Program-made: the position numbers and the translations under genes
NCBI GenBank assembly: GCA_017302455.1
Contig: JAFLDO010000041.1
Span: 1-42,895, forward strand
Source: Accumulibacter sp.
GTDB taxonomy: Bacteria > Pseudomonadota > Gammaproteobacteria > Burkholderiales > Rhodocyclaceae
Direction of reading: 5' to 3'
DNA length: 42,895 nucleotides
The notes under the pieces: model-generated
What the model saw: the letters and a program-made list of their open reading frames with translations, nothing else
The model's database searches: none
What the model was told of the DNA's origin: nothing
In this document: piece after piece, positions 23,662-34,248 of the stretch
Layout of the letters: the number at the start of each line of letters is the position of its first letter
Numbering within the stretch: position 1 is the first letter of the stretch

Positions 23662-24453
23662 ATGGACATGCAACTCAGGAACAGGCTGGCGCTGGTCTCC
23701 GGCAGCACGGCCGGAATTGGTTACGCAATTGCCGCTGCTCTCGCCGGCGAAGGCGCCCGGGTCATCGTCAATGGCCGTACCCAGGCCGCCGTTGACACGG
23801 CGGTGACGGCGATCAGATCGGCGACGGGCAGCGACGTGCTGGGATTCGCCGGCGATCTCAGTACGGCCGATGCCGCGGCGGCACTGGTGCGGGAGAATCC
23901 CGATATCGAGATCCTGGTCAACAATCTCGGGATTTTCGAGCCGCAGCCCTTCGCCGACATTGCCGATGCCGACTGGATGCGTTTCTTCGCGACCAACGTG
24001 TTGAGTGGGGTTCGGCTCGCCCGTCTTTGCCTGCCGGCCATGCGACGTGCCGACTGGGGCCGCATCATCTTCATCTCCAGCGAAAGCGGCGTGCAGATTC
24101 CAGCCGAGATGATTCATTACGGGGTCACCAAGACGGCGCAGATTGCCGTGGCGCGAGGCTTGGCCGAGTCGCTCGCCGGCACCGGCATTACCGTCAACAG
24201 CATCCTTCCCGGGCCCACCCGATCGCGCGGGGTGAACGATTTCGTTGACGCGCTCGCCAAGGCCGAGGGACAGTCGTTCGCAGAATTCGAGAAGACGTTC
24301 TTCGCGCAGGTCCGCCCCACGTCGCTCATCAAGCGCTTCGCCACGCCCGAGGAAGTGGCCGCACTGGTCACCTACGTCGCCAGCCCGCTGGCCTCGGCAA
24401 CCACCGGCGCGGCACTGCGTGTCGATGGCGGAGTGATCAAGAGCGCATTCTGA
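23662..24453 (+). CDS. Short-chain dehydrogenase/reductase
   Basis: NAD(P)-dependent classical SDR, 263 aa. The cofactor motif is SGSTAGIGYAIA (about 14-25), the NNLGIF motif follows near 88, and the catalytic residues are Ser in FISSESG (about 140) and Tyr/Lys in YGVTK (about 153-157). The C-terminus reads ASATTGAALRVDGG. ATG 23662 has AAAGGG about 8 bases upstream; the frame is open further upstream but without a usable start. Substrate unknown. The NNLGIF variant and the long loop after PGPT (KAEGQSFAEFEKTFF) resemble oxidoreductases annotated only generically. It stands alone, convergent with the next gene. Confidence 0.92.
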   Translation: MDMQLRNRLALVSGSTAGIGYAIAAALAGEGARVIVNGRTQAAVDTAVTAIRSATGSDVLGFAGDLSTADAAAALVRENPDIEILVNNLGIFEPQPFADIADADWMRFFATNVLSGVRLARLCLPAMRRADWGRIIFISSESGVQIPAEMIHYGVTKTAQIAVARGLAESLAGTGITVNSILPGPTRSRGVNDFVDALAKAEGQSFAEFEKTFFAQVRPTSLIKRFATPEEVAALVTYVASPLASATTGAALRVDGGVIKSAF

Positions 24454-24485
24454 GGGTGGCGACCATGGCCCGGCCGTCATCCACT

Positions 24486-24902
24486 TCAGCGCCGGACGTC
24501 GACCTGCCAGCCGTCCTTCGTCTTCGTCAGATGCTGAACGGTAAGGACCTGCGGGCTGTCGCGTGCCTCGAGCACGGCGTAGCCGCCGGTCAGCTCGACC
24601 TTCTCGATCTGCTTGCGTCGCGCCTCACCCTGTGCGCCGCCGCGCATCCGGTCGAGAAACTGCTTGAAGCCGTCTTCGCCCCAGGTCTTCAGCATGCCGT
24701 TCAACTCCTCGAACTTCGCGGCGGTCATGTAGGGCTGCGCGGCGTCGAGCCCGCCGGCGAGCAAGGCCTTCTCGTAGGCGAGGAAGGCGTCGGCCTGCGC
24801 TGACTTCCTCGCCTGCGTACCGGTGAGGGTCTGCGCGTGGCTGGAGGGAATCGCCAGGGCGACTGCGGCGAGAACGGCAAGAACTCGAATCATCAGTTTC
24901 AT
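24486..24902 (-). CDS. Small exported protein, family not recognised
   Basis: 138 aa. ATG 24902 is preceded by GGGAGG. A signal peptide is evident (MIRVLAVLAAVALAIPSSHAQ, cleavage about residue 23). The mature part has a helix-rich start (KSAQADAFLAYEKALLAGGL), then TAAKFEELNGMLKTWGEDGFKQFLDRMRG, and ends in strands VELTGGYAVLEAR and KTKDGWQVDVRR. The ending resembles an NTF2-like or DUF4878-type fold in which a cone-shaped domain finishes with 'DGWQV', but this is only a resemblance. It stands alone between convergent SDR and the MFS gene. Confidence 0.75.
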   Translation of the reverse strand: MKLMIRVLAVLAAVALAIPSSHAQTLTGTQARKSAQADAFLAYEKALLAGGLDAAQPYMTAAKFEELNGMLKTWGEDGFKQFLDRMRGGAQGEARRKQIEKVELTGGYAVLEARDSPQVLTVQHLTKTKDGWQVDVRR

Positions 24903-25126
24903 GAAGGCCTCCCTGGCATAGGCGTGTACCCGTTGCTTACCACTGCGCGCTTCTCCAGCCAGTGCCGGTCCTCTCAAGCTGCTGGTCTCTGCGCTGTCAC
25001 GAGTATCCGTGCCAGGCACAGCCACTGTCAATCGACAGTGATGCTGGCGTCAAGCGCAGCACGCCGACGGCGCCGCACACGCCGGTTCGTCGCCGCTCCC
25101 TTGTCAGGCCTGGGCGAACCACCGCC

Positions 25127-26635
25127 TTACCGCAGTCTCCCCGGGCGCGCAAGGTCGTTGGTCAAGGGCAGTGGCGACGTCTGCGGTGTTGCATGGAGCG
25201 AGGCACGGCCTGCGCGATTGCGGCTGCCGAGCGCCATGGCGAGCCCGACGACGATCAGGATCGCCGCCACGGCGAACGTCATTCGCATACCGTGTGCAAC
25301 GGCTTCGGGATGCGCCATGGTGATGTCGTTCGTCGTCGAGGCGAGCGCGAAAACCGCGCCCATGACCGATGCGCCGGTGATCAGCCCAAGGTTGCGCGAC
25401 AGATTGAGCATGCCGGAAACGACTCCCCGCTGGTCCGGGCGGATGTCCGTCATCACGGCAGTGTTGTTGGCCGTCTGGAACAGTGCATAGCCGACGGTGA
25501 TGGCGGTGATCGGGGCGATGTAGCCTGGGAGGCCGAACGCCGCCGGCATCCTGGACAGAGTGAAAGCGCCGGCGGCCATTCCGGCCAGCCCGATGACGGT
25601 CATGCGTTGTGCACCGAGACGGTCCGCAAGGCGACCGGCCGGCACGCCGGCCAGCGCGGCGGCGAGCGGACCGACCGACACGACGAGCCCGACGAGAGCG
25701 GCGTCGAGCCCGAGCGCACGCGTCAGATAGAACGGTCCGACCACCAGCGTCGCCATCATCACCGTCGACACCAGCGCGCTCATGGCCAGGCTGGCACTCA
25801 GCGCGGCATCGCGGAACATCGCCAAGCGCATCAGAGGCGATGCGGCTCTCGTCTCGGCAAGCACGAACAGGCCGAGGCCGAAGGCGGCGGTCAACAGCAG
25901 AGGCAGGTTCACCGGAGCGGATTCGCGGCCTCCGAGCGTCATGGCGAGGGCATAAGCGGCGAGCGTCAGAGCAAGCAGCAGCGTGCCCACGTGGTCGAAG
26001 CTGGCCCGATCGGTTTTCGGCTTGCGGCGATCGACGGGCAGGTAGCGATGCGCGAGAAGAAAAGTCAGGATACCCAGCGGCAGGTTGACGAGGAAGATGG
26101 CCCGCCAACCGAGTCCGGCGATGAGAACGCCGCCGAGCGATGGACCGAGAGCAGTGCCAAGCGCGGACATCGTTCCGAGCAGCCCCATGGCGCTACCCGT
26201 CTTTTCCTTCGCAACCGTCTCACCGACAAAGGCAATGGTGAGAGCCATCATGATGGCCGCTCCGAGGCCCTGCGCCGCCCGGGCGGCAATCAGCAGCCAA
26301 AGCGTCGGTGCGACGCCGCAGAGGAGCGAGGCCGCCGTGAACACGAGGATTCCGGCGAGGAGCAGCCGTCGGCGGCCGGTGATGTCGCCGAGTCGTCCGA
26401 CGCTGACGATCAGTGTGGTGATGGCGAGAAGATAGGCGAGGACGACCCACTGGACTTCCGGGAAGGTGGCGCCGAAGGCCTGTGCCAGCGTCGGCAAACC
26501 GACATTGGCGATGCTCGTGCCGAGCGAGGACAGCAACATGGAAAGCGAGAGGCTGGCCAGCGCCCAGCGAGCCGCAGGACGGTGTTCCGCACTTCCGGCC
26601 ATTACCGCGTCGGGTCTTGCAATGATTGACTTCAA
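25127..26635 (-). CDS. MFS drug exporter (DHA2-like, 14 helices)
   Basis: Proton-coupled exporter of the inner membrane, 502 aa, with a helix count consistent with the 14-TM DHA2 group. Signature A-like motif GRLGDITGRRRLLLAG (about 79-94) and antiporter motif C ALGTALGPSLGG (about 155-166). A long loop follows TM6 (YLPVDRRKPKTDRASFDH). The start is a TTG at 26635 with GGAGG five bases upstream, a decisive ribosome-binding site; the first ATG at 26602 has none. It is divergent from a LysR regulator (147 bp between start codons), which probably controls it. Substrate unknown. Confidence 0.9.
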   Translation of the reverse strand: MKSIIARPDAVMAGSAEHRPAARWALASLSLSMLLSSLGTSIANVGLPTLAQAFGATFPEVQWVVLAYLLAITTLIVSVGRLGDITGRRRLLLAGILVFTAASLLCGVAPTLWLLIAARAAQGLGAAIMMALTIAFVGETVAKEKTGSAMGLLGTMSALGTALGPSLGGVLIAGLGWRAIFLVNLPLGILTFLLAHRYLPVDRRKPKTDRASFDHVGTLLLALTLAAYALAMTLGGRESAPVNLPLLLTAAFGLGLFVLAETRAASPLMRLAMFRDAALSASLAMSALVSTVMMATLVVGPFYLTRALGLDAALVGLVVSVGPLAAALAGVPAGRLADRLGAQRMTVIGLAGMAAGAFTLSRMPAAFGLPGYIAPITAITVGYALFQTANNTAVMTDIRPDQRGVVSGMLNLSRNLGLITGASVMGAVFALASTTNDITMAHPEAVAHGMRMTFAVAAILIVVGLAMALGSRNRAGRASLHATPQTSPLPLTNDLARPGRLR

Positions 26636-26781
26636 GAGGACCTCCTTTTCTGCTGGCTCCCGAAATGGAGCTGTCAGAAACGTACTCTATGCCCTTGTCT
26701 GGCATGGCGGAAGACGCACCGGTTGCACTTTATTCGTGTGTCTGACGCCATGTCACGATCAGGCTGTGCTATCGTCGATGC

Positions 26782-27714
26782 ATGTCGACAGCCGATCTCA
26801 ACCTGCTGGTCACCCTCGATGTGCTGCTCGCGGAAGGCAGCGTCGCGCGCGCCGCCCAGCGCTTGCGGCTCAGTCCGTCGGCGATGAGCCGGGCGCTGGC
26901 GCGCTTGCGTGCGACAACCGGTGATCCGCTGCTGGTCAGGGCCGGGCGCGGTCTCGTGCCGACACCGCGGGCGCTCGAACTGCGCGAGCAGGTCGGCCCG
27001 CTGGTGCAGGCGGCCGAGGCGGCACTCCGCCCCGTCGAAAAACTCGACCTCGAACGGCTGGTCCGCATGTATACGCTGCGGACCAGCGAAGGCTTTGTGG
27101 AAAATTTCGGGCCAGATCTCATTGCCCGCGTTGCCGAGCAAGCGCCTGGCGTGCGGCTGTGCTTCGTGCAGAAGTCGAACAAGAACAGCGCGCCGCTTCG
27201 CGACGGAAGCGTCGACCTGGAAACGGGCGTTGTCGGCAAGGCGACGGCGCCGGAACTGCGTGTGCAGGCATTGTTCCGGGACCGTTTCATCGGCGTCGTG
27301 CGAATGGGGCATCCGCTGAGCCAGGGCGAGATGACGCCTCACCGCTATGCGACGGGCAAACACATCCTCGTCTCACGCCGGGGGTTCGACAGGGGAATGA
27401 TCGATGAAGCCCTGAAGCCGCTGGGGCTGGAACGGCAGATCGTCACGATCGTCAGCGGATTTTCGACAGCGCTCGTTCTCGCCCGAGCGTCGGACCTGAT
27501 CGCCAGTGTCCCCGAGCGCCACACCGCCAAGCTGCGCGCCGGAATGCACAGTTTTCCCCTGCCGATCGCCACTCCCGAGATCACGGTTTCCTTGCACTGG
27601 CACCCGCGGATGGATGCCGATCCAGCGCATCGTTGGCTGCGCGGGTGTGTTCGCGAGGTTTGCGGCGAGCGGCTCATCAGGCCATCGATCGACGGAGGCT
27701 CTGCCGCAGGCTGA
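26782..27714 (+). CDS. LysR-family transcriptional regulator
   Basis: 310 aa. The N-terminal winged helix-turn-helix is at about 5-63 (LNLLVTLDVLLAEGSVARAA, then QRLRLSPSAMSRALARLR). The effector-binding domain begins near 90 and includes FIGVVRMGHPLSQGEM and LVSRRGFDRGMIDEAL. The HTH reads SAMSRALARLR, the pattern of the NodD/LinR-like subgroup. Divergent from the MFS exporter, the usual layout for a regulator and its target. The 146-bp gap should hold its binding site, but no clear T-N11-A palindrome stands out. Confidence 0.93.
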   Translation: MSTADLNLLVTLDVLLAEGSVARAAQRLRLSPSAMSRALARLRATTGDPLLVRAGRGLVPTPRALELREQVGPLVQAAEAALRPVEKLDLERLVRMYTLRTSEGFVENFGPDLIARVAEQAPGVRLCFVQKSNKNSAPLRDGSVDLETGVVGKATAPELRVQALFRDRFIGVVRMGHPLSQGEMTPHRYATGKHILVSRRGFDRGMIDEALKPLGLERQIVTIVSGFSTALVLARASDLIASVPERHTAKLRAGMHSFPLPIATPEITVSLHWHPRMDADPAHRWLRGCVREVCGERLIRPSIDGGSAAG

Positions 27715-27772
27715 AATGCCATTGCGGGAATGAACGGCGCCTGCAGTCATCCAGCAGGCGTACCAGGCGTAG

Positions 27773-27797
27773 GTTGGGCTGAGGAACGAAGCCCAAC
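27773..27797. repeat. REP-like hairpin
   Basis: GTTGGGCT-GAGGAACGA-AGCCCAAC, an 8-bp perfect stem with a 9-base loop. The sequence GTAGGTTGGGCTGAGGAACG is of a kind commonly repeated in proteobacterial genomes beside RAYT transposases. It lies 36 bp from the decayed RAYT end described next. It may also end LysR transcripts. Confidence 0.6.
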
Positions 27798-27833
27798 ACC
27801 ATTCGCCGTTGCCTGGCCCCTCTCGACGCGCCT

Positions 27834-28010
27834 TCATTGACGCTGCCCCCGGTCAGCGCCGACGATTCCCCATTCAATGGGCGCATGCAGCGGCGAGCAC
27901 AGCCGGGCGGTCGGTTGCCTGACCTAGCCGTGCTTGGCCGGATTGACGTGGAGATGGTCGACATGGCGTTCGAGATCGGTCTCGTCACGCATCGGGTGTG
28001 CCCACCATGG
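27834..28010 (-). pseudogene. Remnant of a REP-associated tyrosine transposase (RAYT)
   Basis: The minus strand reads WAHPMRDETDLERHVDHLHV then NPAKHG, a stop codon at 27926-27924, and in the same frame VRQPTARLCSPLHAPIEWGI and VGADRG. This matches the C-terminal end of RAYT (IS200-like) proteins, whose usual form is FWEHxIRDExDLxRHVDYIHxNPVKHGYV followed by WPxSSxHRYV and a Gly-rich end. The catalytic HUH and most of the gene are missing. It marks an old insertion. The neighbouring 28011-28470 stretch shows no further gene I can recognise. Confidence 0.75.
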
Positions 28011-28470
28011 CCGTGGCCGGACAGCGCGTTCCAGTGTTCTACTGGCTCGGGCACTTGCATGTCCCTGGCCATCACCGGGACTGGCAGGCACAGGCCGCTC
28101 CGCTCGTCAGGAAAACGTCGGCGGAGGGTCGCCAGGCCATCGTGATTGGAGTGGCTTCTGGCGGCAATGAAGCGGCAGGCCACCGAATGGCGAGTCGCCC
28201 GCTTCGACTCGCGGGCGGAGAGAATGCCCGTGGTGTAGCCATAGGCGGCAGCAGGCCGTTGAGCTTGCGATCGGTGACGATGACGCCGTATATGGCGGAC
28301 CTCGGTGGCCTGGACGGACATCATGCTTCATACCCACGCGGCAGGTAGCAAGCTGGAAGTCCGACAGACTGCTGGTTTTCGGGATGAAGGAGATCCCGAG
28401 CGACGCGAGCCTGTGCTGCGCCCCGGCGCATCTGGCGCCGCATCTGGGCGCCGGCAGGCAGAGATCACTC
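28011..28470. other. Gene-free stretch between RAYT remnant and exported protein gene
   Basis: Open frames occur on both strands but none has a ribosome-binding site, protein-like composition or recognisable motif. GC-rich imperfect inverted repeats are seen near 28420-28455 (GCGCC/GGCGC blocks). Probably decayed DNA. Confidence 0.5.
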
Positions 28471-28504
28471 GCGAGTGGATCTCCCTCTGGCGCTGGACTA
28501 TATT
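28471..28504 (+). promoter_or_regulatory. Near-palindrome next to a possible -10 element
   Basis: GAGATC-ACTCG and CGAGT-G-GATCTC (28471-28493) form a 23-base near-palindrome with one extra base. Six bases further is TATATT (28499-28504), a fair -10 for the exported-protein gene at 28583. The -35 would lie inside the palindrome but is weak, so a regulator site is plausible. Confidence 0.35.
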
Positions 28505-28582
28505 GAAATCATAGCCACACCGTTGGTGTGGGGGATAGCGTGTCGTTGCCGCCTGGTGTCGGACGTTCAAGGGGGGGAAATC

Positions 28583-29821
28583 ATGTTTGGCAACAAGCTG
28601 AGGATCGGCCGGGGATCGTGCCGGGACGGAAAGGTGGCCATACTGATCAGAACAGCCGTTGCCGGGTTGGCTGTCAGCTTGCTGATGCACGCCACTTCGC
28701 TCTATTTCGGCCAAGGATCGTCAATTGCCGCGGGCAGCAAGCCACCTGCATTGATGACTTATCCGAATCAGGTTGTCCGGACCGATAAACCCGGTCAGAT
28801 CGGTCTGTGGATCGAAGGTGAGGATTGGCAGTTGCGCGTCGACATGCCCGGCTTCGTGGATGTCGAGTGGCCATTCACTTCTCCTTCTCAGTTCCTTTAC
28901 ATGACGAACCCCATCTTGCAGACACCGGTCAGCATCTTCGCCGAGCGCGTAGCCGGCGCCGACAGCGAAGAGTCCTGTCGCAGGCACTACGCGGCCTCTT
29001 TCGAGCAGGCGCATGAGGCGAAGGCGCGCGCACTCGGCGACCGTGGCACGACCGGGCCGCTCTCCGAGTTCAGCGCCAACGGAAAGATTCTGCAGGCGTA
29101 TGAGTTTGGCGTTGGGTCGGATTACCACGCGAAAGCACTCCACTGGTTACCGTATTACCAGGGATTTTGTTTCGACTTTCACTTCACCGTATCGAGTCCG
29201 TCCGCCGAGAAGGAAGTCCTGCGCATCCTCGATTCCGTCACCTATCTGGCGCAGAAGCCAAGGAACACGGACGTCGAGCGCCTGTTCTATCTGTACCACT
29301 TCCGGATTCGCCTCAGCGTTCCGATCGACTGGCGCTGGGGCTTTCGGCCGCCGCCCGGGGGTCCGATCGGTGGAATCGAACTGCGTCAGCCTGAAAAAGG
29401 TGAGGTCTTCTCGTTCTTGATCTCTCCGCTCGGCACAGTAAAGTCGGCGGAAGACCACACGGTCGATATGACCAAGGAGAGGCGGCAATCCAAGCTGGAA
29501 CGGGGCGAAGTGCTCAGTCCCGTGCGCAGCAAGTGCAGCGCGGAAGTCTGCTTCAGCTACTACGATGTGACCATCCGTGGCGACGAACCCCAGTATTCGC
29601 AGGGTTTCGCGACCTACGGGCTCAGGTATCACCGCGACGGGTTCGTGAGACTTGGTGATAGCATCGTGGGCATCTCCCTCTTGTATAGCGACGGCGGCAC
29701 GGCGGCTGCCGATCATCTCACGGAGAAAATCACCCAGGCAAAGGTGCTCGATCTCAAGGAGTTCCGCAACAAGGTTGAGCGCGGGGATGTCAAGGAACTG
29801 ATGAAGAAAATCCCGAAGTGA
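28583..29821 (+). CDS. Exported protein of unknown family, modules A-B
   Basis: 412 aa. ATG 28583 follows a GGGGGGGAAATC ribosome-binding site. One hydrophobic segment (about 22-44, IRTAVAGLAVSLLMHATSLY) is a signal or anchor. Module A (about 60-225) has YPNQVVRTDKPGQIGLWIEG, EDWQLRVDMPGF, ESCRRHY and the closing WLPYYQGFCFDFHF...ILDSVTYL. Module B (about 240-390) starts FRIRLSVPIDWRW, has GGIELRQPEKGE, a CX4C pair (KCSAEVC) and ends VGISLLYSDGG. The same two modules recur in the next gene. The Cys at ESC and GFC in A, and the CX4C in B, suggest disulfides in a periplasmic or surface protein. The family is not recognised. A role in protecting or binding a partner is only a guess. Confidence 0.8.
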   Translation: MFGNKLRIGRGSCRDGKVAILIRTAVAGLAVSLLMHATSLYFGQGSSIAAGSKPPALMTYPNQVVRTDKPGQIGLWIEGEDWQLRVDMPGFVDVEWPFTSPSQFLYMTNPILQTPVSIFAERVAGADSEESCRRHYAASFEQAHEAKARALGDRGTTGPLSEFSANGKILQAYEFGVGSDYHAKALHWLPYYQGFCFDFHFTVSSPSAEKEVLRILDSVTYLAQKPRNTDVERLFYLYHFRIRLSVPIDWRWGFRPPPGGPIGGIELRQPEKGEVFSFLISPLGTVKSAEDHTVDMTKERRQSKLERGEVLSPVRSKCSAEVCFSYYDVTIRGDEPQYSQGFATYGLRYHRDGFVRLGDSIVGISLLYSDGGTAAADHLTEKITQAKVLDLKEFRNKVERGDVKELMKKIPK

Positions 29822-29906
29822 TGGCCGAAGCGCCGGCCGGATGATTTTGCGGTGATGGATCTTGCTGCCAGTGGAAATCGGCGGCTATAAGGGAGCGGAA
29901 GAGGAG

Positions 29907-31682
29907 ATGATCTTCTCGAGTTGGTTGGGAGACATCCGCGAAGTGATTCGGCCACGGCAAACTGCGGCAGCGCGGGCGATCCGGATCACGCGTCTGGCGC
30001 TCCTCTTCGGAGTGGTGTTGCGTGTCGCCTGCGGGTTGGCTTGGGCCAGTGAAGAGGATGCCTCGAAGTCGGGCACGGCGTCCTTCCGAGTCTTCCCCAA
30101 TCAGGTCTTCACCACCGGCAAGCCTGGGCAACTGGGCCTCTACATCGGGGGGGAGGACTGGCATCTCCTGATCGACATGCCCGGCTACGAACGAATCTCC
30201 GAAGTCGGCAAGCCGCCGGAGTTTTTCATGCCCGAGCACTTCCTCTTCATGCGGCATCCCGCTTCAGGCACGACGGCAAGCATCCTGGCTGAGAAGGTGC
30301 CCGGCGCCGACGGCGAGCGAGCGTGTCGCGAGTGGCACGCACCTTACACCAGCAAAGCCCGCGATCAGACGGCCCGCCACGTGGGCAACCGGGGAACCGT
30401 CGGAAAGGTCGTCGAGGTCGAAAGACATGGGAAGCGGCTACAGGTCTTCGATTCGGAGGATCGGCAGTTTGGCCCGCGCCAGGCGATCTTCTGGTTTCCC
30501 TGGTATCGCGGCCATTGCTTCGACATCCATTTCAATGTCACCAGCCCGGTCGCCGAGGAAGAGGCCTTGAAGATCTTCGATTCGCTGACCTATGTTCCAG
30601 GAAAGCCAGTCGGCGTCGAGATCAGCCGGGGATTTGGCTTTGCTGGCCGTACGTTGATGCGCTTGAGCGTTCCGATTGCGTGGCAGTACCGCCATCGGCC
30701 AGGGCCGCCGGGGCCCGTCGGCGGAGCCGAACTGCTGCCGTCGTCGACGCCGATCGCCTCCTTCCTGGTCTTTCCCCTCGGCACGAGAAGCCCCGGTGTC
30801 CGCGAGCGCTCGCTGCATGATGAGGTGGAAGCGAACCGCCGATCGATCGAGCGCAGGATGCAGTTCGTTTCGCCCGTTCGCCAAGTCTGCTCGACGGGGA
30901 CTTGCGTCTACTTCTTTGACCTTTCGGTCGGTCCGTTCCTGTCGTCTGATCCTCACAGCTACGAGTACCACAGGCAAGGATGGGCCGACTTCGACGGGAG
31001 GATCATGGGCCTGTCGCTGCTCTACCGCGATGACAGCAAGGAGGACGCCCAACGCATGACGGAAGCGTTCAGCCGGGCTCAGGTCGCCGATCTCGCCGTT
31101 TCGAGCCCTCGTCCGGCCGCGACCTGCAGCAATCCCGCAGCGCTGAGCGCAGGGAAGAAGCTGGTCTTCACGACGGGCCAGCAGGGCCAGCTGGGACTCC
31201 ACCTCGAAGGCGAGGACTGGCACCTGCTGGTCGATATGCCCGGCTTCGAGCCTGACGACAGCGGGGCGGCGGACTGCACCGACGTGTTCCTCGGCATGAG
31301 CAACCAGAGCACCGGCATCAAGGTGAGTGTCGCTGCCGAGCGAGTCGATGGACCCACCGATGCCGAATCCTGCCGCCGACACTACGCGACGAGGCTCCAG
31401 CAAACCCGGGACGCGATCGCCAGGGACACGCCTGAGAGCGGGATCGTCGGGCCGGTCGTTGACGTCGAAATGAATGGAAAGATCGTCCAGCTCGTCAAGG
31501 CAAGGCCTCCAAAGTCCCAGGTGGGCGGGCCGGACGTCGAGGTAAAGTTGCTGAACTGGTTTCCCTATTATCGGGGCTTCTGCTTCACCTTTTTCTTGGT
31601 GTTCCAGGCTGCCGAGGCCGAAAAGGAAGTTCAGCGCTTCCTCGATTCGGTGACGTACGTCAACCATCCGCCGCCGCGCTGA
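29907..31682 (+). CDS. Exported paralogue with modules A-B-A
   Basis: 591 aa. ATG 29907 has GGAAGAGGAG immediately upstream; a TTG at 29862 is a weaker alternative. A hydrophobic segment (about 28-47, RLALLFGVVLRVACGLAWA) precedes the mature part. First A module about 62-235 (FPNQVFTTGKPGQLGLYIGG, EDWHLLIDMPGY, FPWYRGHCFDIHF, IFDSLTYV). B module about 245-390 (LMRLSVPIAWQYR, VCSTGTCVYFFDL, IMGLSLLYRDD). A second A module about 415-585 (LVFTTGQQGQLGLHLEG, EDWHLLVDMPGF, ESCRRHY, WFPYYRGFCFTFF, FLDSVTYV). The second A copy is closer in some motifs (ESCRRHY, LHLEGEDW) to the A module of the upstream paralogue than to its own first copy. The gene arose by tandem duplication plus an added module. 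It is separated by 85 bp from its paralogue, so co-transcription is likely. Confidence 0.8.
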   Translation: MIFSSWLGDIREVIRPRQTAAARAIRITRLALLFGVVLRVACGLAWASEEDASKSGTASFRVFPNQVFTTGKPGQLGLYIGGEDWHLLIDMPGYERISEVGKPPEFFMPEHFLFMRHPASGTTASILAEKVPGADGERACREWHAPYTSKARDQTARHVGNRGTVGKVVEVERHGKRLQVFDSEDRQFGPRQAIFWFPWYRGHCFDIHFNVTSPVAEEEALKIFDSLTYVPGKPVGVEISRGFGFAGRTLMRLSVPIAWQYRHRPGPPGPVGGAELLPSSTPIASFLVFPLGTRSPGVRERSLHDEVEANRRSIERRMQFVSPVRQVCSTGTCVYFFDLSVGPFLSSDPHSYEYHRQGWADFDGRIMGLSLLYRDDSKEDAQRMTEAFSRAQVADLAVSSPRPAATCSNPAALSAGKKLVFTTGQQGQLGLHLEGEDWHLLVDMPGFEPDDSGAADCTDVFLGMSNQSTGIKVSVAAERVDGPTDAESCRRHYATRLQQTRDAIARDTPESGIVGPVVDVEMNGKIVQLVKARPPKSQVGGPDVEVKLLNWFPYYRGFCFTFFLVFQAAEAEKEVQRFLDSVTYVNHPPPR

Positions 31683-31726
31683 CATGCGCGCTACGGGCAA
31701 TCCGCCAATCCGCGAGCCTCAGGAAC

Positions 31727-33931
<2,205 letters not shown>

Positions 33932-34248
33932 TGCGTGCTCCTCGCGGCGGGGGGTGGTCAGGCGGTTCAAGGGGAGCGGTGAGTATAGGTCAAGCGCGAT
34001 CGCTCGGCGGCTGCAAGTGTGCCCTGGCGGGGCTGTCGACCCGGCATGCAGCACCGCGTGTACGGCGTTTGCCTTTTCTCGCCAGTCCGGCCGTAAGTGT
34101 TGTAAGGTTTGCCGGTGCGCAGCGACCGGACAGAGAGTGCCGGAATGCGCGCCTGACGCGCCCAGCGTCCTGGCCGCGCGGGGATCACCGGAAGCCGGAA
34201 GTTCGTGACACCCGTAACCACCACTGAACACGACTGGAGAACGCGGAA
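33932..34248. other. Divergent intergenic region DUF255/egtD
   Basis: 317 bp with no credible gene. TATACT (about 33972-33977, minus strand) could serve as a -10 element for the DUF255 gene, but no -35 is spaced correctly. No operator or hairpin stands out. Confidence 0.45.

Noticed and set aside
25104-26108. Alternative-frame open frames over the MFS gene
   Set aside because: Arg/His/Ala-rich shadows; the MFS frame has clear helices and motifs.
28011-28324. Extension of the RAYT remnant toward its N-terminus
   Set aside because: The open frame continues but shows none of the HUH or other RAYT N-terminal motifs, so only the C-terminal end is called.
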